Shown: positions 26,029-34,736, counted from the stretch's first letter. The stretch is 64,000 bases of DNA from Geothrix limicola (GCF_030268085.1 NZ_BSDE01000001.1:1267990-1331989), one strand, 5' to 3'. A program made the numbers and translations. The notes: generated by a model not told the origin, from the letters alone.

Positions 26029-26384
26029 CGGCCCTGGGGCGTCATCTGCTGGCGGAGTTCACCGGCTGCGACGCCGCGGCCCTGGCGGATCTGGACCTGG
26101 TCACCTCCGCCATGCTCCGGGCCGCCGAAGCATCGGGCGCCACCATCGTCACCCACACCTTCCACCACTTCAGCCCCCACGGCGTCAGCGGAGCCGTGAT
26201 CATCGCGGAAAGCCACCTGGCCATCCACACCTGGCCCGAGCACGGCTTCGCCGCCGTGGATTTCTTCTCCTGCGGCAAGGTGGACATGGATCGCGGCCTG
26301 GCCGTGCTGAGGACGGCCCTCGGCGCGAAGGATGAGATCCGGCTGGAGCTGGACCGCGGGCCCCTGCGGACCGTCAGTCCTTGA
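26025..26384 (+). CDS. speD: S-adenosylmethionine decarboxylase proenzyme SpeD
   Basis: Pyruvoyl enzyme supplying decarboxylated SAM for spermidine synthesis. The 119-residue product matches the short bacterial class: AESHLAIHTWPEHGFAAVDF contains the self-cleavage Glu-Ser site and the following His, and FFSCGKVD holds the catalytic Cys. Its ATG overlaps the methyltransferase stop (ATGA), so the two SAM-using proteins are coupled. Its end overlaps the convergent ogt gene by 11 bases. speE is not adjacent. Confidence 0.92.
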   Translation: MTALGRHLLAEFTGCDAAALADLDLVTSAMLRAAEASGATIVTHTFHHFSPHGVSGAVIIAESHLAIHTWPEHGFAAVDFFSCGKVDMDRGLAVLRTALGAKDEIRLELDRGPLRTVSP

Positions 26385-26877
26385 TCGCCCCTTCCAGTCG
26401 CAACAAACGCTCCTTCAGCGCGAGCCCGCCCGCATAGCCCGTAAGCGAACCATTGGCGCCGACGAGGCGGTGGCAGGGCACCAGGATCGAAATGGGATTG
26501 GCGCCGTTGGCTCGGCCCACGGCCCGGCTCAGGGCGGAACCGCCCAGCTCCGCCGCGAGCTGCCCGTAGCTGCGGGTTTCACCGAAGGGGATCCGCTGAA
26601 GGGCCGCCCACACCCGCTGTTCGAAGGGGGTGCCGTGGAGGCGGAGGGGGATGTCGAAGGTCCTGCGCGTCCCGGCGGCGTATGCCTCCAGCTGTTCCTT
26701 CAGGCGCGCCAGGACACCCGCATCCGGATCCAGTGCCGTGGCCTGCCGGGCCACCTTCACCCGCAGCGATTCCCGGTACTCCCGGCCCGCGAAACCCAGG
26801 TAGATGAGGGCACCCTCGGCATCGAAGGCCACCTGGAAGCGACCGAGCGACGTGCTGATCTCGTGGAAGCCGCTCAT
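26374..26877 (-). CDS. ogt: Methylated-DNA-protein-cysteine methyltransferase, copy 1
   Basis: Suicide repair protein that takes the alkyl group from O6-alkylguanine. The 167-residue product has the alkyl-acceptor motif ILVPCHRLVG, the Arg-finger helix SRAVGRANGANP and GETRSYGQLA, all intact, followed by GYAGGLALKERLL. It is the last of three consecutive alkyltransferase-family genes on this strand; 7 bases separate it from copy 2. Confidence 0.93.
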   Translation of the reverse strand: MSGFHEISTSLGRFQVAFDAEGALIYLGFAGREYRESLRVKVARQATALDPDAGVLARLKEQLEAYAAGTRRTFDIPLRLHGTPFEQRVWAALQRIPFGETRSYGQLAAELGGSALSRAVGRANGANPISILVPCHRLVGANGSLTGYAGGLALKERLLRLEGAIKD

Positions 26878-26884
26878 TCCCAGA

Positions 26885-27409
26885 TCATTCCCAAACCAGG
26901 GGCAACCGGGGCTGGGGCGGGGCCTTGGGCAGCACCCCTTCGAGGCGGAGCAGGTATTCCTTCATGTCCAGCCCACCCGCATAGCCCACGAGGGAGCCGT
27001 CCGATCCGATCACGCGGTGGCAGGGGATGAGGATGCCGATGGGATTGGCGCCGCTGGCCCGGGCCGCGGCGCGGATGCACTTCTCGTCGCCCAGGCGCCG
27101 CGCCAGCTCCAGGTACGAGATGGCCTGACCGTAGGGGATCTTCAGCAGTTCCTTCCAGACGCGCTTCTGGAAATCCGTGCCATCGGCCTGCATGGGGATG
27201 TTGAAGTCCCGGAGGTTGCCCGAGAAGTAGGCCTCCAGCTGGCGCTTCAGGTAGGGCAGGCTCTTGGGCTCGGGGCCGCTGGCCAGCGGTCCTGGGGCGC
27301 CGTGGAAGCGCACGAGCTGGACCAGCTTTCCTTCGTCATTGAAGGCCGCGCCCAGGTCCCCCGGGGGCGTGACGATCAGATGGAAGGCACCAGGCATGCC
27401 ACCCAGCAT
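26885..27409 (-). CDS. ogt: Methylated-DNA-protein-cysteine methyltransferase, copy 2
   Basis: A second apparently active alkyltransferase, 174 residues from the ATG at 27409, which has GGA 6 bases upstream; a TTG at 27436 would extend it. The acceptor motif ILIPCHRVIGSDGSLVGYAGG is intact, and the Arg-containing helix reads IRAAARASGANP. It is clearly diverged from copy 1 in the N-terminal half, so the copies are old paralogues rather than a recent duplication. It may differ in adduct size or substrate. Confidence 0.92.
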   Translation of the reverse strand: MLGGMPGAFHLIVTPPGDLGAAFNDEGKLVQLVRFHGAPGPLASGPEPKSLPYLKRQLEAYFSGNLRDFNIPMQADGTDFQKRVWKELLKIPYGQAISYLELARRLGDEKCIRAAARASGANPIGILIPCHRVIGSDGSLVGYAGGLDMKEYLLRLEGVLPKAPPQPRLPLVWE

Positions 27410-27455
27410 GTCAGATCCGTGGTTTTTTTGGACCAAGGACTGACATCAAAACCCT

Positions 27456-27920
27456 TTAAGGCTTCCGCCACCCCAAACCCGACTCCAGGTCCCGAAGGGC
27501 CTTCGGCAGAGGCCCCTCCCCGGGCAGGATCACCCGGTGCGCGGGAATCAGCAGCACGATGGGATTCGCCACGCAGGCCATGACGATCACGTCCTCATCC
27601 AGCCCCAGCCAGGCGGCCAGATCGGCGGGGCGGCGGGTCTGGCCATAGGGGATGGTGCGCACCGTGTCCCAGATCCGCAGCTCTGTGGGCTTGCCCTGGG
27701 GATCCAGCGGCACGGTGAAGGTGCGCAGGGTGCCGGCCAGGTAGGCCTCCACCTGGCGGTCCAGGAAGCGCTTGGCCTCCCGCTGCTCCCGCGGCGGCAG
27801 GGGGCTGGTCTGGCGGGGATCGAAACCCTCCAGGACGAGTTCCAGCAGCCTCCCCCGGCCGTCGAAGGCGGCGCGCATGAGACCCATCGGGGTGTTCAAC
27901 TCGTAGTGCCAGAGGAGCAT
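27456..27920 (-). CDS. Alkyltransferase-like protein with acceptor Cys replaced by Ala
   Basis: A 154-residue member of the same family: N-terminal domain YELNTPMGLMRAAFD, then RTIPYGQTRRPADLAAWLG and the active-site loop LLIPAHRVIL. The acceptor cysteine is Ala127 (codon GCG, plus-strand 27540-27542). The usual Arg-finger/Asn helix (SRAVGRANGANP) is shortened to VIVMACVANP, and the conserved GYAGG tail is missing. The frame is open throughout. Alkyltransferase-like proteins bind adducts without transfer and pass them to nucleotide excision repair; whether this one binds DNA is unknown. 46 bases upstream of copy 2. Confidence 0.8.
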   Translation of the reverse strand: MLLWHYELNTPMGLMRAAFDGRGRLLELVLEGFDPRQTSPLPPREQREAKRFLDRQVEAYLAGTLRTFTVPLDPQGKPTELRIWDTVRTIPYGQTRRPADLAAWLGLDEDVIVMACVANPIVLLIPAHRVILPGEGPLPKALRDLESGLGWRKP

Positions 27921-27947
27921 GGGGGAATCATCGCATAGACTGGGGGC

Positions 27948-28757
27948 ATGGATTCTGTCCCGTTCCGCCTATCCATCATCGACTACCTGAATGCCGCGCC
28001 GTTGAATCACGGCTTTAAGCACGGCCTGGGCTGGGAGCACTTCCACCTGAAGTTCCACTACCCTTCGGCCTGCGCGGACCGCCTGCGGGACGGCGAGGTG
28101 GACGCGGGCATCGTCAGTTCCATCGAATACCTGCGGATCCCCGACCTCCGCATCGTGCCGGGGCTCTGCATCGCCTCCCCCAAGCGGGTGCGCAGCGTCG
28201 TCATCCTGTCCAAGGTGCCGCCCGAGCAGATCCGCAGCCTGGCGCTGGACACCTCCAGCCGCACCAGCGTGGTGCTGGCCCAGCTGCTGCTGCGCGAACG
28301 CTACGGTGTGACCCCCGCGGTCACGGACATGGGCCCGGACCTGCCCGCCATGCTGGAGGCCCATGACGCGGCCCTGATGATCGGAGACGCCGCCATGCGC
28401 GCGCCCAAGCAGGGCCTCTTCGTCATGGACCTGGCTGAGGAGTGGCACAGCTGGACCGGCCTGCCCTTCGTCTTCGCCCTATGGCTCGTGCGCCAGGACG
28501 CGCCCGACCTGCCCGTGCCCGGCGGCGTCGCCCCCTTCTTCCACAAGAGCCTGGCCATTGGCATGGACCAGCTTCCCGCCATCGTGGAAGAAGCCCGGCG
28601 CACCATTGGCTGGACCAAGATCGAACTGCAGGAGTACCTGACCGAAAACATCAGCTACACCCTGGGCGAGGCCGAGCGGGAAAGCCTGGCGCTCTTCTTC
28701 GAAAAGGCCGTGCGGCACGGCTTCGCACCCCAGGAAAAACCGCTGCGTTTTCTATGA
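27948..28757 (+). CDS. mqnA: Chorismate dehydratase MqnA (futalosine menaquinone pathway)
   Basis: Periplasmic-binding-protein-like fold that dehydrates chorismate to 3-enolpyruvylbenzoate, the first step of the futalosine route. Family motifs are IIDYLNAAPLNHGF, DGEVDAGIVSSIEYLR, SVVILSKVPPEQIRSLALD, DAALMIGDAAM and LPFVFALWLVR. The 269-residue length fits. It diverges from the alkyltransferase cluster with 27 bases between starts. The other mqn genes are not in the window. Confidence 0.9.
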   Translation: MDSVPFRLSIIDYLNAAPLNHGFKHGLGWEHFHLKFHYPSACADRLRDGEVDAGIVSSIEYLRIPDLRIVPGLCIASPKRVRSVVILSKVPPEQIRSLALDTSSRTSVVLAQLLLRERYGVTPAVTDMGPDLPAMLEAHDAALMIGDAAMRAPKQGLFVMDLAEEWHSWTGLPFVFALWLVRQDAPDLPVPGGVAPFFHKSLAIGMDQLPAIVEEARRTIGWTKIELQEYLTENISYTLGEAERESLALFFEKAVRHGFAPQEKPLRFL

Positions 28758-28809
28758 CTTTCATAGAGGATCAACCTCTGACACCCTGATCCTTCACCAG
28801 GACGCTGCC

Positions 28810-30120
28810 ATGACCGATCTTTCCGCCCTCTTCCACGCCCACATCGCCGAACGCCAGCGCACCACGGCCGACGCATTGGTCCGCACCGGCTTCGAGGCCT
28901 TGGTGATCTCCAGCGGCAAGGTCTACACCCACTTCGCCGACGACCAGGACGCCCCCTTCCACCCCACGCCCCACTTCGCCCACTGGTGCCCCATGGCGGG
29001 CCCCCACCACATCCTGGTGGTGCGCCCCGGGAAGCGCCCCCGCCTCATCCGCTACGCTCCCGAGGATTTCTGGTACGAGCAGTCCCCCCTCGGAAACCCC
29101 TTCTGGGCTTCGGAATTCGAGATCGAGGAAGTGGGCAACGTGGAGGAGGTCTGGAAGCGCCTCGGCGCCGTCAAGAAGGCCGCCTACATCGGCAACGAAA
29201 CCGATCGCGCCGAAGCAGCCGGACTGGAGGCGAACCCCGCCCTGCTCACCGCCTACCTGGATTGGAACCGCACCACCAAATCCGCCTACGAGGTCGAATG
29301 CATCGAAGCCGCCACCGTCATCGCCGCGCGGGGCCATGTCGCCGCCCGGGCGGCCTTCATGGCCGGGGCCAGCGAGCTGGAAATCCACCACGCCTACATC
29401 CAGGCCGCCGGCGTCGTGGACCATGAACTGCCCTACGGCAGCATCGTCGCCCTCAACGAGAAGGGCGCCATCCTCCACTACGAGGGCAAGCGCACCCTCC
29501 GGAACGGGGCCGTGCTGCTCATCGACGCGGGCGCCCAGGTTCACGGCTACGCCTCGGACATCACCCGCACCATGGCCGCTCCCCAGTGCGACAGCCGCTT
29601 CGCGGCCCTCATCAAGGGCATGGAGACCATCGAGCTGAAGCTCTGCGAGACCGTGAAACCCAAGATGCCCTACGGGGATCTCCACAACCAGGGCCACCTG
29701 CTCATCGCCGATCTGCTGAAGGAGAGCGGCATCCTCAAGGCCGCGCCGCAGGAAGCCGTCGAGAAGGGGCTGACGCGCCCATTCTTCCCCCACGGACTCG
29801 GCCATCACCTGGGCATCCAGGTGCATGACGTGGCGGGCCGCCAGGGCACGCCCGAGGGCACGCCCGCGCCCCCGCCCCCGGAACACCCCGCCCTGCGCAC
29901 CACCCGCGAGATCGACACCGGCCAGGTGTTCACGGTGGAGCCCGGCCTCTACTTCATCCCCATGCTGCTCCGCCCCTTCCGCGACAACGAGCACAAGTCC
30001 TTCTTCAATTGGACACTCATTGACGAACTGACCCCCTGCGGCGGCATCCGCATCGAGGACAACCTGCTCGTGACCGAGACCGGCCACCGCAACCTCACGC
30101 GGCCGCATCTGCCGCAGTAG
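28810..30120 (+). CDS. pepQ: Xaa-Pro dipeptidase PepQ
   Basis: Prolidase that splits dipeptides ending in proline. The 436-residue product has the N-terminal creatinase-like domain and a pita-bread catalytic domain with the dinuclear metal ligands: Asp in LLIDAGAQVHGYASDITRT, His in PHGLGHHLGIQVHDV, Glu in FTVEPGLYFIP and Glu in GGIRIEDNLLVT. AGGAC lies 7 bases before the ATG. It follows mqnA by 52 bases on the same strand. It may complete the degradation of dipeptides made by the S9 peptidase 5 kb away. Confidence 0.92.
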   Translation: MTDLSALFHAHIAERQRTTADALVRTGFEALVISSGKVYTHFADDQDAPFHPTPHFAHWCPMAGPHHILVVRPGKRPRLIRYAPEDFWYEQSPLGNPFWASEFEIEEVGNVEEVWKRLGAVKKAAYIGNETDRAEAAGLEANPALLTAYLDWNRTTKSAYEVECIEAATVIAARGHVAARAAFMAGASELEIHHAYIQAAGVVDHELPYGSIVALNEKGAILHYEGKRTLRNGAVLLIDAGAQVHGYASDITRTMAAPQCDSRFAALIKGMETIELKLCETVKPKMPYGDLHNQGHLLIADLLKESGILKAAPQEAVEKGLTRPFFPHGLGHHLGIQVHDVAGRQGTPEGTPAPPPPEHPALRTTREIDTGQVFTVEPGLYFIPMLLRPFRDNEHKSFFNWTLIDELTPCGGIRIEDNLLVTETGHRNLTRPHLPQ

Positions 30121-30498
30121 ACAGGGATCCTCGAGCGCCTGCCAGCCGTTGGGACACTGCAAAGGGCCCTCCACCGCGAGGTGGGAGTGTGACTATCTAT
30201 CGGGCCGTGGACTTGAGTGGCAAGGGTTGATCGGCCCCGACAACATCGGGGGACTAGGTTATTCATTTGGGTGAAGTCCCTGAATCCAGCTTTTCTCTTG
30301 CCGAAATCATGTTCTGAGTGAACCTGGGCGCGCCCAAGCCCGATTGAGACAGGGAACCAACGTGGGATTGGGGCCACTTCTTTTGCGTTTCCTCAATCCA
30401 CGCCCTGTTCCATCTTGTGATTTGGAATGGCTTCGGGTGTGATTGGGGAATCCCGCATCCACCCGCCGCTCTCGCGGCTTGTTCCTCAGGAGCACTGC
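30121..30498. other. 378-base intergenic region, lower GC
   Basis: No frame here looks like a gene on either strand. The stretch is less GC-rich than its neighbours and contains weak hairpins, for example CCACC/GGTGG near 30171 and CCCCGA-CAACA-TCGGGG at 30235-30251. Neither is followed by a T-run. It probably holds the promoter and leader for the NCPPxC gene cluster; I could not pick a convincing -35/-10 pair. Confidence 0.5.
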
Positions 30499-31257
30499 AT
30501 GTCTGAACCGACCTTCGACATCCGGCGGGATCACCGCATCGATCGGAACGAGGCCGTGGATCTCGTCCACCGATACCAGGCCGCCATGCCCGCAGGTTCC
30601 CATCTCGCAACGGCGTTCAACGCCTCAGCCTTCCGAACGTTGCTGAGCCAGCCGGGTTGCGAGGGCATTCGCATCTATCGTGCCCTTCACGAAGACGGCT
30701 CTCCGACGCTCGCCATGGTAGGGGTGGACGTGCAGGGACTGGATATCAAGCACGAGGAAAGCGCCTTCATGCAGGGCGGCCAGAACTGTCCTCCCGTTTG
30801 TTTCTGGGATTCCATTTTCCATCACCCCTCCGCCACCTGCGTGGTGCCGGGCCTGGTTAGCCATACCGTTGCATTTGATCCCAACCGCGTTCATTCCATC
30901 TCCAAATCGGAGATCACTCAGCTCGTGCGGGCCTTCCAAGTCCAGGCCGCGCCCGATGAGCTTCATTCCTCCATGTACCATCGCTCGGCCTTCGAGCATG
31001 TCCTGGATCAACCCGACTGTGCCGGCATTCGCATCTACCTCGCCCGGCACAACGACGGGCAGGATTGCATGGTGTTTGTGGGCGTGACTGCCGTGGGTGA
31101 TGATCTGACGGCCGAGCACGCCAAGTTCGCACAGGCGGGCCAGAACTGCCCCCCGTTCTGCTTCGATGCCTCCCTCGGATTCTCCCAGGCCGTGGTATGC
31201 CAAGCCGTAGGGCATATCCAGTCACCACAGGTCGAAGTCATCCCCGTCCAGCACTAG
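30499..31257 (+). CDS. Two-copy NCPPxC-domain protein of unknown function
   Basis: A 252-residue soluble protein, with no signal peptide, built from two copies of one ~90-residue domain (residues 12-102 and 132-222). The landmarks QPGCEGIRIY (51-60) and QPDCAGIRIY (171-180), and GGQNCPPVCF and AGQNCPPFCF, are exactly 120 residues apart. Each copy has one Cys before GIRIY, one in NCPP and one two residues later, so a metal site or disulfide is possible. I start at ATG 30499, with AGGAG 8 bases upstream. I recall similar domains beside sensor genes in Bacteroidota, but no function is known to me. Confidence 0.75.
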   Translation: MSEPTFDIRRDHRIDRNEAVDLVHRYQAAMPAGSHLATAFNASAFRTLLSQPGCEGIRIYRALHEDGSPTLAMVGVDVQGLDIKHEESAFMQGGQNCPPVCFWDSIFHHPSATCVVPGLVSHTVAFDPNRVHSISKSEITQLVRAFQVQAAPDELHSSMYHRSAFEHVLDQPDCAGIRIYLARHNDGQDCMVFVGVTAVGDDLTAEHAKFAQAGQNCPPFCFDASLGFSQAVVCQAVGHIQSPQVEVIPVQH

Positions 31258-31332
31258 CTCGCGCCCACTTTCACCTTCTGGGCCACGCCATATCCAGCGT
31301 ACCACGCGGCCCGGTTTTTCTCTGGAGCCTAC

Positions 31333-31653
31333 ATGTCTTCACTTCCCTTCGACCCGACCTTTGATCACACCATCTCGCGTGACGAGGCTACTGGGCTCAT
31401 CCAGGCGTTCCGCTCCACAGCCGCGCCAGGAACCCACCTGTCCTCTGCCTTCAACCGCAGTGCCTTCGAAAAACTGCTGGCTCAACCGGGCGCCGCGGGC
31501 ATCCGCATTCACCAGGCGCAGGAGTCGGATGGGTCACCCACGATGGTGATGGTCGCTGTAGACAGCAAAGGTGCAGATATGAACGCCCCCACCAACCTCT
31601 GCATGCAGAACAGCTCAAACTGCCCTCCCTACTGCCCCCAGCCTTGGGCTTGA
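31333..31653 (+). CDS. Single-copy NCPPxC-domain protein of unknown function
   Basis: A 106-residue paralogue of either half of the preceding protein. Its landmarks fall at the same residue numbers as in the first repeat: QPGAAGIRIH at 51-60 and NCPPYC at 96-101. The Cys before GIRIY is Ala here, while both NCPPxC cysteines are kept. FDPTFDHTISRDEA at the start mirrors FDIRRDHRIDRNEA upstream. GGAG lies 6 bases before the ATG. It ends 7 bases before the membrane-protein gene, suggesting co-transcription and coupled translation. Confidence 0.75.
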   Translation: MSSLPFDPTFDHTISRDEATGLIQAFRSTAAPGTHLSSAFNRSAFEKLLAQPGAAGIRIHQAQESDGSPTMVMVAVDSKGADMNAPTNLCMQNSSNCPPYCPQPWA

Positions 31654-31660
31654 GGAACCC

Positions 31661-32326
31661 TTGCACCCGTACCGAGGTCTCTACTGGTTCAGCCTGAGCA
31701 CGAATTTCATCGCTCCGCTGGTACCTGTAACGGCTCTCATCATCCACTGGCGCTCTGGCCGATTCGCGTCACGCCTTTGGATGTCGCGGCTCACAGTGTT
31801 CCTGATCGTCACCCTCGTAGAGAGCTGGTCCATGCTCGCCACGGCCATGGGTGGTATCCACAACACATGGCTCGCGAATCTCTGGACCATTCCAGAGTCT
31901 CTCGCGTTGCTTTGGGCCCTGGCAGGAGCCGGAGACCGGCCAATTCCGCCTGCCGTCTCCAGCTTTCTAGGGGCCCTCCTCCTGCTGCCCATGTGCTGGG
32001 ATGCCGTCTCCCTGGGCCTTGGAGCCCGCTGGCTCCTCTCAGGCACCTTCGCCAGTCTCGTGCTTCTTGGCATCTGCGTGCGCCAGCTGTTCGTGCTTTT
32101 CACTCAGCCAGTGACCCGCAAGGCTTGGCACGAACCCCTCTATTGGTTTCTGGCCAGCGCCTCGTTATCCCTGGCCATCGAACTGACCTTCTATCCCCTA
32201 TTCAACTTGTTCCTGCGAACCCTATCGCGAGACTGGATCCTCGTGCCCTGGACTGCAAAATCGCTGGCCTTCCTTGTGCTGAACGCGGGCTTAGCCCGGA
32301 CCTACCTATGTCCGAATCCCAGCTAG
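31661..32326 (+). CDS. Polytopic membrane protein, putative sensor component, TTG start
   Basis: A 221-residue protein with about six or seven hydrophobic helices. The loop GGIHNTWLANLWTIPESLALLW, with Asn-x-Trp-Leu and a buried Glu, recalls a family I have seen next to histidine kinases in Bacteroidota; this is from memory and unverified. No ATG gives a full set of helices. TTG at 31661 has GAGGA 5 bases upstream and lies 7 bases after the preceding stop. The 3' end overlaps the histidine kinase start by 19 bases, so the two are probably made together. Confidence 0.7.
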   Translation: MHPYRGLYWFSLSTNFIAPLVPVTALIIHWRSGRFASRLWMSRLTVFLIVTLVESWSMLATAMGGIHNTWLANLWTIPESLALLWALAGAGDRPIPPAVSSFLGALLLLPMCWDAVSLGLGARWLLSGTFASLVLLGICVRQLFVLFTQPVTRKAWHEPLYWFLASASLSLAIELTFYPLFNLFLRTLSRDWILVPWTAKSLAFLVLNAGLARTYLCPNPS

Positions 32327-33147
32327 TCCTGAGCTACCTCCTCGGCGTTGTCGCCCTGCTTGCCTTCGGCGGCCTGGCTCTCTACGCCCTCGCCCACGCC
32401 AAGAACCGCATCATCCGAGAACAGCGCCGCTCCCTGGAAGCCGAGCAGCGGCTGCGCCGGGCGGAGGAATCCTTCACGGACAACGCGCACCATGAACTGC
32501 GCACGCCCTTGCAGATCCTCACGGGCCACCTGCAGATGCTGCAGGATTTCGATCCCCGGGAGGACCAGGTCGAGATCCTCAACCGCGCGCAGTGCACGGC
32601 GCTGCACTTGAGCCAGCTCGTGCAGGGCCTCCTCGACCTCTCCAGCCTCACCCACCGCACCCTCGCCCTCAACCTGGCGCTGACGGACCTGGGCCCGCAC
32701 CTCGCCCGCCTGGCTCGAACCTTCGAGCCCCCGGCCACGGACAAGGGCCTGACCTTCCGCCCCAGCCTGGACCCCCTGCCCCAGCCCCTCATGTGCGACG
32801 CGACGCGCATCTGCCAGATCCTGACGGTGCTGCTGGACAACGCCATCGGCTTCAGCGGACACGGCACCATCGATTTCCGGATGTCGGCCCGGCCGGAGGG
32901 CCGCCACTGGCACCTGCGTTTCGAGGTCGAGGACCAGGGCCCGGGCCTGCCGCCGGACTGGGAGCGCCTCCTGCGCCCCTTCGAGCAGGAAGAGCAAGGC
33001 TTCCGCCGGCAGCGCGGCGGTCTGGGCATCGGGCTGCCGGTGGCCGCAGGCCTCACCGATCTGATGGGCGGGCGCCTGGGCCTGACCCCGCTCGCCACCG
33101 GCACCTTGGCCTGGGTGGAACTCGCGCTTGAAGAAGGCGGGCGCTAA
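32308..33147 (+). CDS. Membrane-tethered sensor histidine kinase
   Basis: A 279-residue kinase with one N-terminal membrane helix (about residues 7-28), a short coiled coil, a HisKA domain with phospho-acceptor His62 in [12 protein letters not shown], and an HATPase domain with N-box [10 protein letters not shown]1 EDQGPGLP and G2 [10 protein letters not shown]. It has almost no sensor domain of its own, which fits signalling through the overlapping upstream membrane protein. No response regulator is adjacent. Its stop overlaps that of the convergent chemoreceptor gene. Confidence 0.88.
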   Translation: MSESQLVLSYLLGVVALLAFGGLALYALAHAKNRIIREQRRSLEAEQRLRRAEESFTDNAHHELRTPLQILTGHLQMLQDFDPREDQVEILNRAQCTALHLSQLVQGLLDLSSLTHRTLALNLALTDLGPHLARLARTFEPPATDKGLTFRPSLDPLPQPLMCDATRICQILTVLLDNAIGFSGHGTIDFRMSARPEGRHWHLRFEVEDQGPGLPPDWERLLRPFEQEEQGFRRQRGGLGIGLPVAAGLTDLMGGRLGLTPLATGTLAWVELALEEGGR

Positions 33148-34736
33148 AGCTTGAAGGTTCCCGCGAGGGCGCGCAGGCCTTCCGCCACCTGGGCGAGATC
33201 CTCGGAGGTCTTGGCAATCTCCTTCACCGTGGCCGCCAGTTCGTGCGTGGCCGTGGCGTTCTGCGCGAGGCCCTGGCTGGTCTGTTCCATCATGCGCGTC
33301 ACTTCGCCGCTGGTACCCGCCTGCCCCTGGGCGAAGGTGCCGATCTGGGAGACCCGGCTGGCCACCTGCTGGATGCGTTCGCGGATGGCCCCCAGGCTCT
33401 GCATGGTGTCCTGCACGCTGGTGACGCCGCCCGCCACCGCTTCCTGGGCGCGCTCGATGAACGCTTCGATCTCCTTGGCCGACGTGCGGCTGCGCTCGGC
33501 GAGCTTGCGCACCTCCTCGGCCACCACGGCGAAGCCCTTGCCCATGGAGCCGGCCTTGGCCGCCTCGATGGCCGCATTCAGGCTGAGCAGGTTGGTCTGC
33601 CGCGCGATCTCCTGGATCACGCGCACCGCCTGGACAATCTGGGCCGTCGCTCCCTGGATTTCCCCCATGCCTGCCACGGCGGCCTCGCCGGCCTCGGCGC
33701 TGCGCACGGTTTCTTCCACGGCGGCGGCGCCTTCGCGACCGCCCTCCTGGCTGTGCTGGACCACCAGGCCCGATTCCCGGGAGAGTCCCGCCATGGCCTG
33801 GGCCACACGTTCTCCGGCCTGTTTCAGCTCCTCGCTGACCTTGGCGATATCGTCCACGGCGCGGGCCATCTCCTCCGAACTGGCGGCCAGTTCCGTGCTG
33901 CCCGAGGCCACGCGATCCGCGTACCCAGAGACATCGACGATCCGTCCCCGCAGGCCGGCGTTGTAGACATTGAAGGCCCGCGCCGCCTCGCCGATCTCAT
34001 CCTGGCTGTCGATGCGAATCTCGCGGGTGAGGTCGCTGCGGCGGAGACCGTCCACCAGGTCCGCCAGCGGCCGGGTCATCCGCCGCGCCACGCCCCGCAC
34101 CACGAAGAAGAGCAGCGCCGACAAGGCCAGCAAGCCGCCGAGAATGGACCAGGTGTAGAGCCGCACCTGGGCCTGGAGATCATCGATGTAGACGCCGGTG
34201 CCGATGTTCCAGCCCCAGGGTTCGTACAGCTTCACGTAGTTCAGCTTGGGGAACACGCCCTCCACACCGGGCTTGCCGAACCAGAGGCGAAGGTAGCCGC
34301 CCTCCGGCTGCCGGCCCAGGCGGGCCAGTTCGAGGTAGATGTGGGTGCCCTGCTTGTCCGTGTAGTCGTCGACCTTCTTGCCTTCCATCTCCGGGCGGAT
34401 GGGCACGGTGACGATCCTGGGTTCGGGCGTGAACACGTAGAAGTAGTTGCCACCCTCATAGCGGATCGCCTTGATCTGCGCCAGGGCCCTCTGCTGGGCC
34501 TCTTCGCGTGTGATGGCGCCCGAGGCGGCCTGGGCCTCCTGGGCCGCGAGCATGCCCAGGGCCGTTTCCGTCAGGTTCCGGATGGCATCCTTGCGGGCCT
34601 TCAGGAAGCCGTTCTCCACCGCCGGCACGAGCACCAGCCAGGACACCAGGAACACGATGGCCAGCGGGCCCAGGGCCACCATGAGAATTTTCCCCGCGAG
34701 AAACCGGGGCGTGAGTCGTTCCAGCCATGTGGACAT
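33144..34736 (-). CDS. Methyl-accepting chemotaxis protein with periplasmic Cache domain
   Basis: Transmembrane chemoreceptor. The 530-residue product has a membrane helix at about 17-40, a single-Cache domain ([34 protein letters not shown]), a second helix near residue 190-210, HAMP, and a long signalling helix with the hairpin tip [22 protein letters not shown] chose ATG 34736 (MSTWLERL), with AGAGG about 5 bases upstream. This Cache class commonly binds small carboxylates; the ligand here is unknown. Confidence 0.92.
   Translation of the reverse strand: MSTWLERLTPRFLAGKILMVALGPLAIVFLVSWLVLVPAVENGFLKARKDAIRNLTETALGMLAAQEAQAASGAITREEAQQRALAQIKAIRYEGGNYFYVFTPEPRIVTVPIRPEMEGKKVDDYTDKQGTHIYLELARLGRQPEGGYLRLWFGKPGVEGVFPKLNYVKLYEPWGWNIGTGVYIDDLQAQVRLYTWSILGGLLALSALLFFVVRGVARRMTRPLADLVDGLRRSDLTREIRIDSQDEIGEAARAFNVYNAGLRGRIVDVSGYADRVASGSTELAASSEEMARAVDDIAKVSEELKQAGERVAQAMAGLSRESGLVVQHSQEGGREGAAAVEETVRSAEAGEAAVAGMGEIQGATAQIVQAVRVIQEIARQTNLLSLNAAIEAAKAGSMGKGFAVVAEEVRKLAERSRTSAKEIEAFIERAQEAVAGGVTSVQDTMQSLGAIRERIQQVASRVSQIGTFAQGQAGTSGEVTRMMEQTSQGLAQNATATHELAATVKEIAKTSEDLAQVAEGLRALAGTFKL

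Noticed and set aside
27456..27920. The third alkyltransferase gene as a pseudogene
   Set aside because: The frame is continuous, of normal length, and codon use matches its neighbours; loss of Cys alone is known in functional alkyltransferase-like proteins.
30235..30251. CCCCGA-CAACA-TCGGGG hairpin as pepQ terminator
   Set aside because: Only 6 bp, more than 100 bases after the stop and not followed by a T-run; too weak to call.
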